Shown here: piece by piece, positions 54,574 to 64,000 of the stretch
How the letters are laid out: each line of letters opens with the position of its first letter
How positions within the stretch are numbered: position 1 is the first letter of the stretch
Assembly (NCBI RefSeq): GCF_031877795.1
Contig: NC_133932.1
Coordinates: forward strand, 39,818,180-39,882,179
DNA from: Strix aluco
Taxonomy: Eukaryota > Chordata > Aves > Strigiformes > Strigidae
Reading direction: 5' to 3'
Length of the DNA: 64,000 bases
Position numbers and translations under genes: made by a program
The notes under the pieces: model-generated
Databases searched by the model: none
Told to the model about the DNA's origin: nothing
What the model saw: the letters and a program-made list of their open reading frames with translations, nothing else

Positions 54574-54579
54574 AATAAA
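54574..54579 (+). terminator. Possible intermediate poly(A) signal
   Basis: AATAAA followed by a T-rich stretch (ATATTTTTTTAGTG about 20 bases on). It is plausible for a long 3' UTR, but such hexamers occur by chance in AT-rich DNA; others are at 51620-51625 and near 52640 and 52754. Confidence 0.25.
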
Positions 54580-55490
54580 AGATGCCTTTCTAAGTAATAT
54601 TTTTTTAGTGCTGAATTGTTAACAAAGAAATATTTATGAGCAAACTTTCTATGTACTTAAACTTTGTGTGGTGCTTTGTACTGATTAGGTGGACTTGTTA
54701 TATGTTTACACATCTCAATGATTGTCCTTCAGGCGTATGTAGTAATTCACTGACTTTTATGCCAGAAAAACAATGAAGTTCTGTGTAATAGCAAGCTATT
54801 TAATTTCTAATGACATTGTAGGCTTTTGTAGTGTTTGTGTATTTTTCTGGTTGGTGGTCACGAGTTGTATTCGTTCTGCAGTAAGGCTTGTACGCTTGAT
54901 TGTAGAGAGAGGCAATAGGATGGTAGATACCATTGTTTAAAAAGAAAACCCTAAATATTGCTACCTTATCCATTATAAAATCAGGTAAGTTATGGCATAA
55001 GCCTGAAGTTTAGATTTTGCATTGGAATGAAATAGGAAATACATCTAGGGCAGGTTAAAAATAAGTGAGGGATTTGTTGATTCAATTAATTAAGACTGGG
55101 GAATCTTACAGGTGCTTAACAGCAACATATAAACAGACAAGCCAAGAGACTGGAATGAAACTAGCACATTCATGTTTTATGAACCTGGCCGACCTAACTT
55201 CATAAGCTTGTGCTGAATGCATGCAACAGATAGATGAATAGGCTAAATGGGAGAAAGTAAAGATCTTTTTTCTGTGTAGTTTGTCAGTTGTAATAATGTG
55301 AAGAATTTTAGTAGGGTGGTCTGAATTTAAATTCATAAATATATTAGCTTTCAGAAGAGTTGGGTTACCAACAAAATCCCATTCAGTCAACAGGCAAGCT
55401 GTTAGCATATTTGAAAATCGTTTCTCCATCTTGCTATGCTTACTTGAGTGTCTGTTTCTTATGGTGACAAGGGCTAAAGCACAACCATCC

Positions 55491-55506
55491 ATATATATAT
55501 ATATAT
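55491..55506 (+). repeat. (AT)8 microsatellite
   Basis: Sixteen bases of perfect AT dinucleotide repeat. Confidence 0.9.
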
Positions 55507-56916
55507 TTATTTTTTTGATTGTCATTTTGGGGTTTTCTATAAAGTGCAACATAAATCAGTTTGTGGACTATGGTCCTCTGCTGAATGTTGTGCTCCTACC
55601 ACAGCAGTTGGTGATCTGGAAAAACTGAACACCATTTATTATGTCTCTTTTAAGAAACATGGCAGCATCTTCACCACGCTTCTGAATAAATCACTACTGC
55701 AAAAAGTAGAGGGGAATTTATCAGAAGTTTTTCTATCAAGAGTTTCTGAGTTCTGGGTATTGTTAAAAGAGAAGTACTTCTGCTTTGCTGAGTTAGCAAG
55801 AAAAATATCACCGAGATTAATAATGCATTGTTGAGGAGAGAGGCTCCGGAAGGGAACAGCTATGTTTTGCATGCTTCACTGTGCCTGGCTTTTCCTCCCC
55901 TGGGGATCTGTGGGTGCAATATACCCGTTGTGGTGGCAGAGTGACTGTTTTGCCTGCACCCTCCCTTGGGGGAAACGCGGAGGAGTTGTTCCGAGCCAAA
56001 GCTTTGGTTTAGCACAACTCTGTAAGAGCTTTAAAGTGCATGATGAACAGCACGCTGCTTTCCTGGCTGTGGTGTAAGGCAGCAGGGGTATTCCTGTTTT
56101 AGGAACCTGGTTTAGCCATGCAATTTCCCTAGACTTCATCTGTAGGCCAGGGAGAACAAGAGACTCTAAAAGTGAATTATGGAGATGATTTAGTCTAGGC
56201 TCTTGTTCTTTGGAAAAGAAAGGTAGAGAATTATCAGCTGCTATGATAGATCTAACTTATCCAGCTCAGCGACACCATAAAACTGTGCCCTAACCTTCCT
56301 CCCCCATCACTTGTGCTGGCCCTGGTACTTGCCTGTCCCCATAATAAGTGAAGTGAAGGATCTAAAACCAATGGGAAATTTATCCAGACAAAACCCCTCA
56401 CGTTTTCATCCTCTTTAGTTCCCTTAACCATCTCATCCTGGGAACGGGCAGACAGTTGTGCTGCTGCTAGGGAGGCGTTGGGAAGATGCAGCTGGACAAA
56501 ATGGTTGAGGATGGGGTTGCCTCTTTTCCTGGCAGTGAGATGCTGGGTAAGCAGAACTAACTGCAAAGCTGCACTGTTAGTGGTAAAGAAAATAAGCCTT
56601 TGTCAGCTAAGTACTTGAAAGAAGAGCTGCAGATTTAGTAATCCGAGTTTGCTACTAATCCAGCCCATCCCCTGTATCACAAAAACATTATAGTACTAAA
56701 AGATTTATGTGACTGTTCTTAATGATCTATGTGATGTTTGTGCCTATCAGAGTAGAAAATAGGATAGAATAAAGCAGTTGCCTCACTAGGGAACATAGTA
56801 GGAAGATCCAGTTGGAGAAAGTTTCAACTCCGCTTTCACAGCACTTGCATGGTGTCGGAATTGTCCAGATCTGGCTCTTTCCCTTCCTGTCCCCTCTAAG
56901 TAAGGAAGAAATCACA

Positions 56917-56948
56917 TAAATAAGTAAGTAAGTAAATAAATAAATAAG
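56917..56948 (+). repeat. (TAAA/TAAG)8 tetranucleotide microsatellite
   Basis: Eight tandem tetranucleotides in the order TAAA, three TAAG, three TAAA, TAAG. It is a compound, slightly interrupted microsatellite. Confidence 0.9.
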
Positions 56949-57805
56949 GGAAGTTATCTGGGAATTTAAGTGGCATTAGTATTTATTTTTGCCTACAGAT
57001 TTTTAAATTTTACCATACCAAAGGTCTCTAGTTCACAGGGATTTTCAGAAGATGCCTTGCCAAGCAATGTGATACAGCCTGTCACAGCTGGCTTGGAGCA
57101 CAGCACGCTTCTTGTGATATGCCTGTGACACATGGTGTTGGGATACCACCATCGGATGAGTACTCCTGTCCCATGGCCTACATTTAGTAGAGCACATATA
57201 TTCACATGTGCAGTATGCACGATATGTGAATTCCCTTGCTAGGGAGGAAAACTGGAGATGTGACGATGGAAGGAAATGCGGGAGAATTTACCACCATCCA
57301 GTGATCTTGTCATTTGCTGTTAGTGATTGTTAGTGCAATGTCTCCCTTTCAGTATTGTTTTCTTTCTGGAAGATGGGAGTGTGACAGCCTGTGTGCCATT
57401 TTAATATGCTTTTAGCTGGCTGAATGGGAAATACAAATCAAGATTGTTAAAAGTGGAGGGGGGGGGGCAGCCATGAGTTTGCCTAAGATCTAAGTGAGCA
57501 GAGAAAATTTGAGATTTGTCTCTAATTCAGAAATAATTCAATATTGACAAAATGAGTGCCATGTCTTCAACAGGGAGTAGCATCTGGAAGAGGCCAATAT
57601 TTAGGGTTTTTTCCCAAAGCACATTTAGTCCTGCTCTACTGTTTAGTGAAAACGCCCAGTGCAGATGCCACCAGAGCCTCATCTCGTGGAGTAACGCTGT
57701 AATAAGGAATGTGGTTTTCTTGTGAAAGTCTTAACCTCTTCTTATGAAAATAACACACAACTCAGTATTTTCATGGTGTGTAAGTGAAATGTAATTTTCT
57801 TTCTC

Positions 57806-57811
57806 AATAAA
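57806..57811 (+). terminator. Strong-looking distal poly(A) signal
   Basis: AATAAA followed by CA/TTTCC and then, 20-45 bases downstream, a perfect (GGTTT)5 tract at 57832-57856. That is an unusually good GU-rich downstream element. If used by PDXK it implies a 3' UTR of about 10 kb. It could instead end an unannotated transcript or be fortuitous. Confidence 0.4.
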
Positions 57812-57831
57812 ATACATTTCCTTTCCTAAAT

Positions 57832-57856
57832 GGTTTGGTTTGGTTTGGTTTGGTTT
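57832..57856 (+). repeat. (GGTTT)5 pentanucleotide repeat
   Basis: Five perfect GGTTT units directly downstream of an AATAAA. It is both a microsatellite and a potential GU-rich cleavage element. Confidence 0.92.
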
Positions 57857-58769
57857 TCCTTTGGTGATGTTTCTCTTTCCCCAGTTAAATGGGAGAGCCC
57901 AGCTTTACCAGAGGTGATAACTGTGGCATTTGCATGCTGGCATTTGCCCCCTCTCACAAATGCCTCCTGTGAGTTACCCAGAGCTGAGCCTTGTGCCCGA
58001 CCTGCTGCGTGTTACCTCTCCTCTGCTTGCCTTCCACCTCCAGGAGCTGTGGCAGGGGGCAGTGGCCTCTGTAGCCACCTGGCTGGAGCTTTCCTCCTGG
58101 GAATCCCGCACAAGGAAATCTCACTCCCTGATGCAGTGCCTTAACGGGCTATTAACTGTCAGTTGCCCCCCAGTTCCTGCAGCTCTGGGTAATTTCAGAT
58201 AATTATTGTCAAGTATGCCTAAAACCCTGAAGGAAAGTATTTAATCCTGCTTGTGCCAGGACATTTCAAAACCTTACCAAGGAATAAGGTTAGGCAAAAC
58301 ATGCTGGATTCCTCTGGGGATTTGAGATATTTAAATAGACTCTGTTTGCAGTTACTGAGGTTTCACTGTTTGTAAATTATGTGGTAAGAATGGGCAGTAA
58401 ATCTCAGGCCAGTGTCAGAAGGGGGACCAGCCTGCCGGCTGCTACTGAGTTAGGTCTCCTGAATGGTCTCTTGAACAGCAGGCCAAGAGGAGAGAGATGA
58501 TGGCAGCTACATGCCTTCCTGATCATGTGTTGTGAGCCTTGATTTATTCAATGATATTTACATGGCTAATCCAGACACTTTGTGAATGCGAATTCGAGGT
58601 GTAAGTGTGCTCTTGGATGATCAAAGTGTCCCCCTGCTAATGATCTGAGTACATCCATCATCACAGGACAGAACAAAATAGGAGACTAGACTAGACTATT
58701 TCAGTTGGAAGGGACCTACAACAGTCATCTGGTCCAACTGCCTGACCACTTCAGGGCTGACCAAGTTGA

Positions 58770-60424
58770 ACTGTGGGGCCCAGAACTGCACACAGTACTC
58801 CAGGTGAGGCCTCACCAGCGCTGAATACAGTGGGATAATCACCTCTTTTGACCAGCTGGTTACACTGTGTTTGATGCACCCCAGGATGCAGTTTGCCCTC
58901 ATGTCTGCCAGGGCACACTGCTGGCTCCTACTGAGCCTGCTGTTGACCAGCTCCTGCAGATCCTTTGATGCAGGACTGCCCTCCAGCTACTCCTCTCCCA
59001 CTTTATAGTTGTGCCCAGTGTTGCTCTGTCCTAGGTATAGGATCTGGCATTTGGACTTGTTATATTTCATCCCATTAATCACTGCCCAATGCTCAAATCT
59101 ATCTAGATCCCTCTGCAAGGCTTCTTGTCCCTCAAGAGAGTCAGCAGCACCTCCCAGTTTGGTATCATCATCAAACTTGATAATGCTGCATTCAACCTCT
59201 TCATCCAGATTGTTGATAAAGGTATTGAAAAGAACTGGCCCTAGAATTGAACCCTGAGGAACTGGTTGCCAGCCAGATGTAGCCCCATTCACTACAACCC
59301 TTTGATCCCTGCCCTTCAGCCAGTTCTTCACACAGCACAGAACCTGCTCATCCCACAGTTGGACAACTTGTCCAGAAAGATCAGTATCAGGACAGTATAA
59401 AAACCTTACTAAAACCCAGAAAAACTGCATCCACTGCCTTCCCTTCACCCACTAGGCAAGTGACCTTATCATAGAAGGATATCAAATTAGTTAAACAGGA
59501 CTTTCCCTTTGTGAACCCATATTGACTGTCTCTGATGATTGCATTGTTCTTTAAATGCCTTTCAGTAGTACCCAGTATGATCTTCTCCACAATTTTTCCA
59601 GGAACTGAGGTTAGACTAACAGGTCTGTAGTTCCCTGGGTCTTCCCTCACGCCCCTTTTGTAGGTAATAACATTGGCCAGCTTCCAGTCAGCAAGGACCA
59701 CCCCAGACTCCCAAGACCTTTGGTAGATGATTGAGAGGGGTCCTGCCAGCTCCTTCAGTACTCTGGGATGAATCCCATCAGGCCTCATGGACTTGTGCAC
59801 ATTCAGCTGATACAGCTGGTCCCTTAGAACTTCAGTGTCCACAAATGGAAAGTCACTGTTCTCGCATTCGTGGTCCTCTGACTCAGCCCAAGGTCTGTCA
59901 ATATTATTAAAGACTGAGGCAAAAGATACACTGAATGCCTCTACTTTTACTTCATCCCTATTAGTCAAATGACCATCTTCTACAAGTATCAGTCCAATGT
60001 TTTCTTTAGACCCTCTCTTGCTATTAATGTACTTAGAAAAGCCCTTCTTACTATCTGAAACAACACTGGCCAGTTTCGACTCTAATTGAGCTTTGGCCTT
60101 TCATGTCTTCTCCCTGCATATATGAACCACATCTCTGTAATCTTCCTGTGAAGCCTGACCTTGCTTTCAGAGATCATACAATTTCTTTTTCCTCTTGTGC
60201 TCCATGAGGGGTTGCCTGTTCAGCCAAGCTGGTCTTCTGCCCCACTTGCTTGACTTATGACACAGTGGAATTGCCTGCTCCTGTGCTTCTATAAAGTGAT
60301 TCTTGAAGACTGACCAGCACTCATGGACTCCTAAGCCGTCAAAAGCAGATTCCCAGGGTACTCTGCTAAATAGCTCCTTAAATATCCCTGAATAAGTTTT
60401 CTCCCCTGAAGTCTGGGGTAGCAA
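58770..60424 (-). pseudogene. CR1 ORF2 linker and reverse-transcriptase region, broken
   Basis: On the minus strand, 60424-60167 gives the linker (SKWGRRPAWLN). 59968-59387 gives RT fingers and palm (VHKSMRPDGIHPRVLKELAG, GNYRPVSLTSVPGKIVEKII, YGFTKGKSCLTNLISFYDKV), and 59448-58987 in another frame gives QGSILGPVLFN and the catalytic box. Breaks include a frameshift near 59390-59450 and loss of the usual aspartate in the first catalytic block (FLGFSKVF where the family has a DFSKAF type). The active-site box reads FDDD (59164-59175) in place of FADD. The C-terminal end stops abruptly after QFWAPQF near 58765. Confidence 0.93.
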
Positions 60425-60429
60425 CTCTG

Positions 60430-61110
60430 CTGTCCTTTTTTCTCATTACACTGAAAATTTTGAAGTCAACTATTTCATGATCACTGTGGCCAAGACAACC
60501 ACCTACCATCACATCCCCCACGGGTCCTTCTCTACCCACAAACAGCAAGTCTAGGAGGGCATCTTTCCTGGTTGGGTCATGGCGTACCTGTCACAAGAAG
60601 TTATCTCCTATAAAATTCAAGAATTTCCAAGACCTGCTCCTCCCAGAGGTATGATATTCCCAGTTGCTATCTGGGAAGTTGAAATCTTCCATAATGACAA
60701 GGACTACCAATCCAGGAGTTTCTCCTAATTGTCTGTAGAATAACTCATCAGTGCTTACATCCTGGCTGGGCAATCAGTAGTAGACACCCACTACAACACC
60801 TCCTTTGTTTTCCATCCTCCTAATCCTCATCCAGAGGCTCTCAACCACATCATCACTAATTGTAATGGCTGTACCAATCAAACCTCTCCCTTATATACAG
60901 TGCAACACCTTCACCTCACCTGCCCTGCCTATCCCTCCTAAACAGCCTGTAGCCCTCCATCCCAGCACTCCAATCGTGGGATTCGTTCCACCAAGTCTCA
61001 CTATCACCAATATCGTCGCTCTGGGAGCTGACCAATGCTTCCAGTTCATCCTGTTTGTTTCTTATACCTCTCACTTCTCATACATATGTACTAGGAAGTT
61101 GCTTCCTATG
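60430..61110 (-). pseudogene. CR1 ORF2 endonuclease region, broken
   Basis: Read on the minus strand from about 61110, the translation shows RNKQDELEAL, then SETWWNESHDWSAGMEGYRL, FRRDRQGR followed by a stop, ALYIRERF, SLWMRIR, VVVGVYY followed by a TGA, LFYRQLGE, DFNFPDSNW, FLNFIGDNFL and finally GHSDHE near 60477-60485. These are the ordered landmarks of the LINE APE-type endonuclease, including the ETWW glutamate, the DFN pair and the terminal SDH. Several premature stops are present. It nicks target DNA in active elements, but this copy is dead. Confidence 0.9.
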
Positions 61111-61115
61111 TGTTC

Positions 61116-61344
61116 TTCGGGGATACTATCACCAGCCTAACCCAGCCAGAAAATTCCTAACCCCAGGGTCCTCCTGAAACGCTTCCTCTCCAAAGCAGGT
61201 GCTGCCTCTGCAGGTGCTGCTGTCGGGACTGCCTGACAGCATGGTGACAGTGCCCTTCACTACCAGCCCACGCTCTAGCCTGTGCCTGATTTATGGCAGC
61301 AGCCTGTCACCACAGCCTTTGGAGAAGATGTGTGTTCAGCCAGC
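61116..61344. other. Spacer between CR1 ORF2 and LTR, probably CR1 5' part
   Basis: It is contiguous with the CR1 endonuclease start and GC-richer than the surroundings. I cannot match it to a known CR1 ORF1 or 5' UTR with confidence. It ends with CCAGC (61340-61344), the proposed left target-site duplication of the LTR. Confidence 0.4.
61340..61344 (+). repeat. Left target-site duplication of the solo LTR
   Basis: CCAGC directly before the TGT terminus of the LTR; the identical copy lies at 62205-62209. A 5-bp match could arise by chance, but it coincides with proper TG/CA ends. Confidence 0.65.
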
Positions 61345-61462
61345 TGTGGTGGTGCAATTCTCACCCCTCCCTGCCCCTCCTTGTTGGGCTGCTTGGTGCT
61401 AGGTGTCGTTCCACCCACATCCCCTGAGCTATACACCAATCTGTGGAGATAAGGACTGATAA

Positions 61463-61483
61463 CGTTAAGGCACCCCCTTAACG
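61463..61483. repeat. Perfect 8-bp dyad in LTR U3
   Basis: CGTTAAGG and CCTTAACG are separated by CACCC (61471-61475). It may be a U3 factor-binding dyad or a chance palindrome. Confidence 0.8.
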
Positions 61484-61674
61484 AGCCTGGCTCCTGCCCC
61501 TCCCGATTGCTTGGAAACAGCTGTAACGGCCTATCATCTCCTAATGGCCTGGCACACCTGTGCCTGGGATGTGGTCAAATGGGAACAATAACAGAGTTGT
61601 ACATTCATCAAGTTCTTGTGCAACTGCTGGAAGGCACCAGAAGGTATCTGACAAAAGTCAATTATCTTGGACCC

Positions 61675-61680
61675 TATAAA
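61675..61680 (+). promoter_or_regulatory. LTR TATA box
   Basis: CCCTATAAACTGCG is a classical TATA context 330 bases into the LTR. It implies a transcription start (U3/R border) around 61705 if the element was ever active. Confidence 0.65.
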
Positions 61681-62127
61681 CTGCGATCATGAGGGACACC
61701 CTCTGAGCTCCTCTGGATCGCAGAGGGCCTGTGACCAGCAACTCCCCTGAGCTGGGATGCCTCTCAGGTACCAAACCCTTAAGGTGTCGTCTGCTCCAGA
61801 TGGAAGGCCAGGGCGAAGTCCACCCACTGGAGTCTCAATTATCGCCCGTTGAGGAATGCCAAGGCATTGTATTTGCTCTAAACTTGAGAGGGAAATTTTT
61901 CTTTGAGCTAGCTTCTCTTTCACCTGCTCTTTCTCTGTTTATTGGGGTGTGTGTGTGTGGGTATGGGTATGTACCCTTGTTTCTGTGTGTGTGTTTGCCC
62001 GTTTTGTGTATGTGCATGTATATATGTATAAATTAAGGTACCATTAAGTTAGTGTGAATCTTGTCATTATAGAATCTGTGAATAAGTCGCTTTTCTTTCT
62101 TTCAGCATTTCTGAATTATTTTGTAAT

Positions 62128-62154
62128 AATAAATTTCTGTTAGTTATCAATAAA
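62128..62154 (+). terminator. Paired LTR poly(A) signals
   Basis: Two AATAAA hexamers (62128-62133 and 62149-62154) lie 50-76 bases before the LTR 3' end, the position expected at the R/U5 border. They support the LTR assignment and orientation. Confidence 0.65.
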
Positions 62155-62204
62155 TCTAGATTTCTTACTAAATCATTACCGTGTCAATACTTTCATCCGT
62201 GACA

Positions 62205-62209
62205 CCAGC
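62205..62209 (+). repeat. Right target-site duplication of the solo LTR
   Basis: CCAGC immediately after the ACA terminus, pairing with 61340-61344. Confidence 0.65.
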
Positions 62210-64000
62210 CTGGCTGGCTTCTCCAGCTGACGGCTGGAGTGAGTGTGGAAGGAAAGGGAGCACGGCCCTATTTGCCCTGGCAGCTGTTGGCTCTGGGGAA
62301 CAGAGACAGGGAACCAGAGGAGGGGGCTGAAAAGGCAATTTGAATGTTTTAGGAGAAAGTGCTGAAGGTCCTGTCCTCTTCATAGCTCTGTTGTCCTCAA
62401 AGATGGGCACTGCACCAGCTGGGGCTCTCTCGTGTCATGAGCAGTGGCCCTTTCATATTCTTCTTGTCCTTCTTTGCAATTTGCTTAGGAGAAGCACTGG
62501 AGTGTGTGCAAAGTAAGGACAGACTTCGGAAGAGTAGTACCTCCTCCTGGGAAAATCTAGCAGAGCCTCCAGCAGGTCCCTCTGCAGCAGTGGGGGCTGC
62601 CATGTGCTCTCTCCCACCACCCAGTCCCACCCGCCCCACATGCTAGCAATGTGATCTGGGGAGTCCGTGGGGGCTTGCCAGCCTCCGGGGGATCCATGTG
62701 GCTGACAGGAGACACACGGCTCTCACGTGTCCCAAAAAAAGGAGTGTCTCCTGAGAAAAGGAGCATCTCATGAATGTGCAGGAGGTCACCATGGCAGTCA
62801 AGTCTTTCCATGAGCCAGCTGACAGCCTGAAGAGCTGACAGTCGGGTGACAAATGCTGTTCTTGCTGCCTCCTTTGCGGGTGTGAATGCTGCTGTCATGG
62901 CGTAGAGACTGAGCCATCGCATTGCTCATCATCTAAGTTTGGGGGAGGCAGTGAAACTGGCAGGACACGGGAGCTGTGACAGGACCAGGCAGTGAGCGGA
63001 AAAGAAATGAAAGGAGGAAAAGACATAGGAGGTAGGTGTCACTCTGGGGAGTACTTCAGTACTTCTGGATGTAACTCAACTTCCTAACAGGGAGTTAAAC
63101 TCCTACAAAAGGCCACGTTCTGCCTTTGAGGTCTGCTCACCCTATTTGTTCCCCAGGAGTGCTGCTGTGGATGAAGGGAGCTGGAGTCCTCACGTTCCTG
63201 TCCCAGCCACGGACTGTGGCTGCCCAAAGCCAAGCCGCCTCCAGGGAGCAGATTGGTTAGCTCTGTCGTAGAAACATGGTGGATTTTTTTTCCTGTTTTC
63301 CTCTGGTAAGTAAGGTTAGTTTCAGACACAACAGAAGATTGTTGCAGGCCACATAAGAGGAATTTTAAGGAAATAATAAAAGCTGCCATCATCTCCACAC
63401 CCCCTTGCCCCCCCCTTTTATTCCAAAGACTAGCTTGAATAATAAGTGAAGATGTGTGAAAAATGAACACAAGGGTAATACACAACATTGGAAGCCTCTT
63501 GAATTGAGCTGAATTATGAGTCAGGTCCGGTGGATGGCTTCAGGAGGGCTGGAAAGCCATGGTGTTATTCATAATGCTTGTTAGCTGCGCCTGCTAAGAC
63601 AAAGGCAATTAAATCTACTTTCAGCAATACCTTAACTGCAGGGAAGCTGGAGAGGAATTCAACACTCCCCTTCACCAGTACCCAGCTTCCAGTGTTTCAT
63701 GGCTGGGTCACAGGTGCTGAGGGTGATGATACAGCACTAACCCACTCGGTTATCTTCAGCCAGGGCTCCTGCTGCTGGGGATATTAAGCTGTGCTGTAGG
63801 AACCAACAAGCCTGCCTGAGCGCAAAAAAATATTACTAATGCTAGTAAAGGTTAAGTTTTGTGTTTAATATTTAAACAACTTTTGTTAAATTAGTACTAC
63901 AAAAGAACAAGTGCCCTTGTCAGTAAGAGCAAACATGCCAAAATAACCTAAAGGCCCACTTTTAGAGGTCACCTATGTTATTGCCTGGGATTGAATAATT
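62210..64000. other. Right-edge non-coding DNA, no feature recognised
   Basis: It is moderately GC-rich from 62210 to about 63300, then AT-richer. A 121-codon minus-strand frame (62557-62922) and other short frames show no family motifs. The part next to the LTR could be the displaced 5' portion of the CR1, but I cannot demonstrate it. No exon of a neighbouring gene is seen. Confidence 0.5.

Larger units (their letters stand above)
47686..58683 (+). other. PDXK 3' UTR and downstream non-coding DNA
   Basis: No coding exon of a second gene is recognisable on either strand. In human, CSTB lies just downstream of PDXK on the opposite strand, but no cystatin-like sequence is visible here. The stretch includes a CR1 fragment at 49751-50078, short repeats at 55491-55506 and 56917-56948, several AATAAA hexamers, and somewhat GC-richer patches near 50590-50770 and 57870-58170. 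How far the 3' UTR extends cannot be decided without transcripts; mammalian PDXK has a multi-kilobase 3' UTR. Confidence 0.6.
58684..61115 (-). mobile_element. Long degenerate CR1 LINE (ORF2 plus 3' end), antisense
   Basis: This is a non-LTR retrotransposon of the chicken-repeat-1 clade read on the minus strand. From its 5' side it shows an apurinic-type endonuclease, a linker and a reverse transcriptase. Near 58684-58763 lies the CR1 3'-terminal phrase (CAGTTGGAAGGGACCTACAA and GTCCAACTGCCTGACCACTT on the + strand). Several frameshifts and stops break ORF2, so it cannot encode protein. About 2.4 kb is preserved, which is long for CR1, where most copies are under 500 bp. The 5' limit is unclear, and 61116-61344 may still belong to it. 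Divergence from modern chicken-type CR1 suggests an old subfamily, but this is by eye. Confidence 0.93.
61345..62204 (+). mobile_element. Solo LTR of an endogenous retrovirus (860 bp)
   Basis: The element starts TGTGGTGG and ends CCGTGACA, that is TGT...ACA termini. It is flanked by the identical 5-mer CCAGC at 61340-61344 and 62205-62209. Inside it has a TATAAA box (61675-61680) and, near the 3' end, two AATAAA signals (62128-62133 and 62149-62154), in the order expected for U3-R-U5 on the + strand. No primer-binding site or gag/pol sequence follows, so it is a solo LTR left by recombination. The 5-bp duplication fits ERVL-like and several other retroviral groups. I recognise the architecture rather than an exact named family. 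Confidence 0.75.

Noticed and set aside
55106..55552. 148-codon minus-strand open frame
   Set aside because: Low-complexity start over an AT repeat and no family features. It is judged to be chance.
47686..58683. A CSTB (cystatin B) gene expected by synteny with mammals
   Set aside because: No cystatin hallmark such as a QVVAG-type motif was seen on either strand. It may lie beyond the window.
62557..62922. 121-codon minus-strand open frame at the right edge
   Set aside because: Considered as an exon of a neighbouring gene or CR1 ORF1, but no motif or splice-site pattern supports either.
1..64000. tRNA, rRNA, CRISPR or bacterial-type features
   Set aside because: No tRNA B-box context, no array of repeats with spacers, and the overall structure is that of a vertebrate chromosome.

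Overview
The window reads as vertebrate nuclear DNA from a sauropsid, most likely a bird. CR1 LINE fragments lie on both strands, one with the typical short 8-bp 3' tail repeat. There is an ERV-type solo LTR, introns are AT-rich, and one gene starts in a CpG island. Nothing prokaryotic or operon-like is present.

One protein-coding gene can be supported from end to end: pyridoxal kinase, PDXK, on the + strand. Its CDS runs 4117-47685 in 11 exons. All exon junctions have AG/GT borders and compatible phases, and the joined frame totals 945 nt (314 codons plus stop). The residues expected for substrate, metal and ATP handling and the GTGD catalytic motif are present. Exon 1 lies in a CpG island (about 3305-4870), intron 1 is about 21.9 kb, and the other introns are 0.56-7.3 kb.

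Layout: 1-3300 is non-coding upstream flank with a perfect (GGAA)31 microsatellite. 3305-4870 is the CpG-island promoter and exon 1. 4210-47572 holds introns and exons 2-10, with one antisense CR1 fragment, simple repeats, a 28-bp tandem duplication and a strong hairpin in intron 2. 47573-47685 is the last coding exon. 47686 to about 58680 is 3' UTR and/or intergenic DNA, with several AATAAA signals and a CR1 3' end at 49751-50078. From 58684 to at least 61115 there is a long, decayed minus-strand CR1 with recognisable endonuclease and reverse-transcriptase regions. An 860-bp solo LTR (61345-62204) lies just beyond it, bordered by a 5-bp direct repeat. 62210-64000 holds nothing I can assign.

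I found no convincing evidence of a new biological system. The items most worth a second look are the intron 2 hairpin, the long GGAA tract upstream of the PDXK promoter, the CR1/LTR cluster at the right edge, the distal poly(A) candidate at 57806, and a possible intron-10-retention C-terminus.
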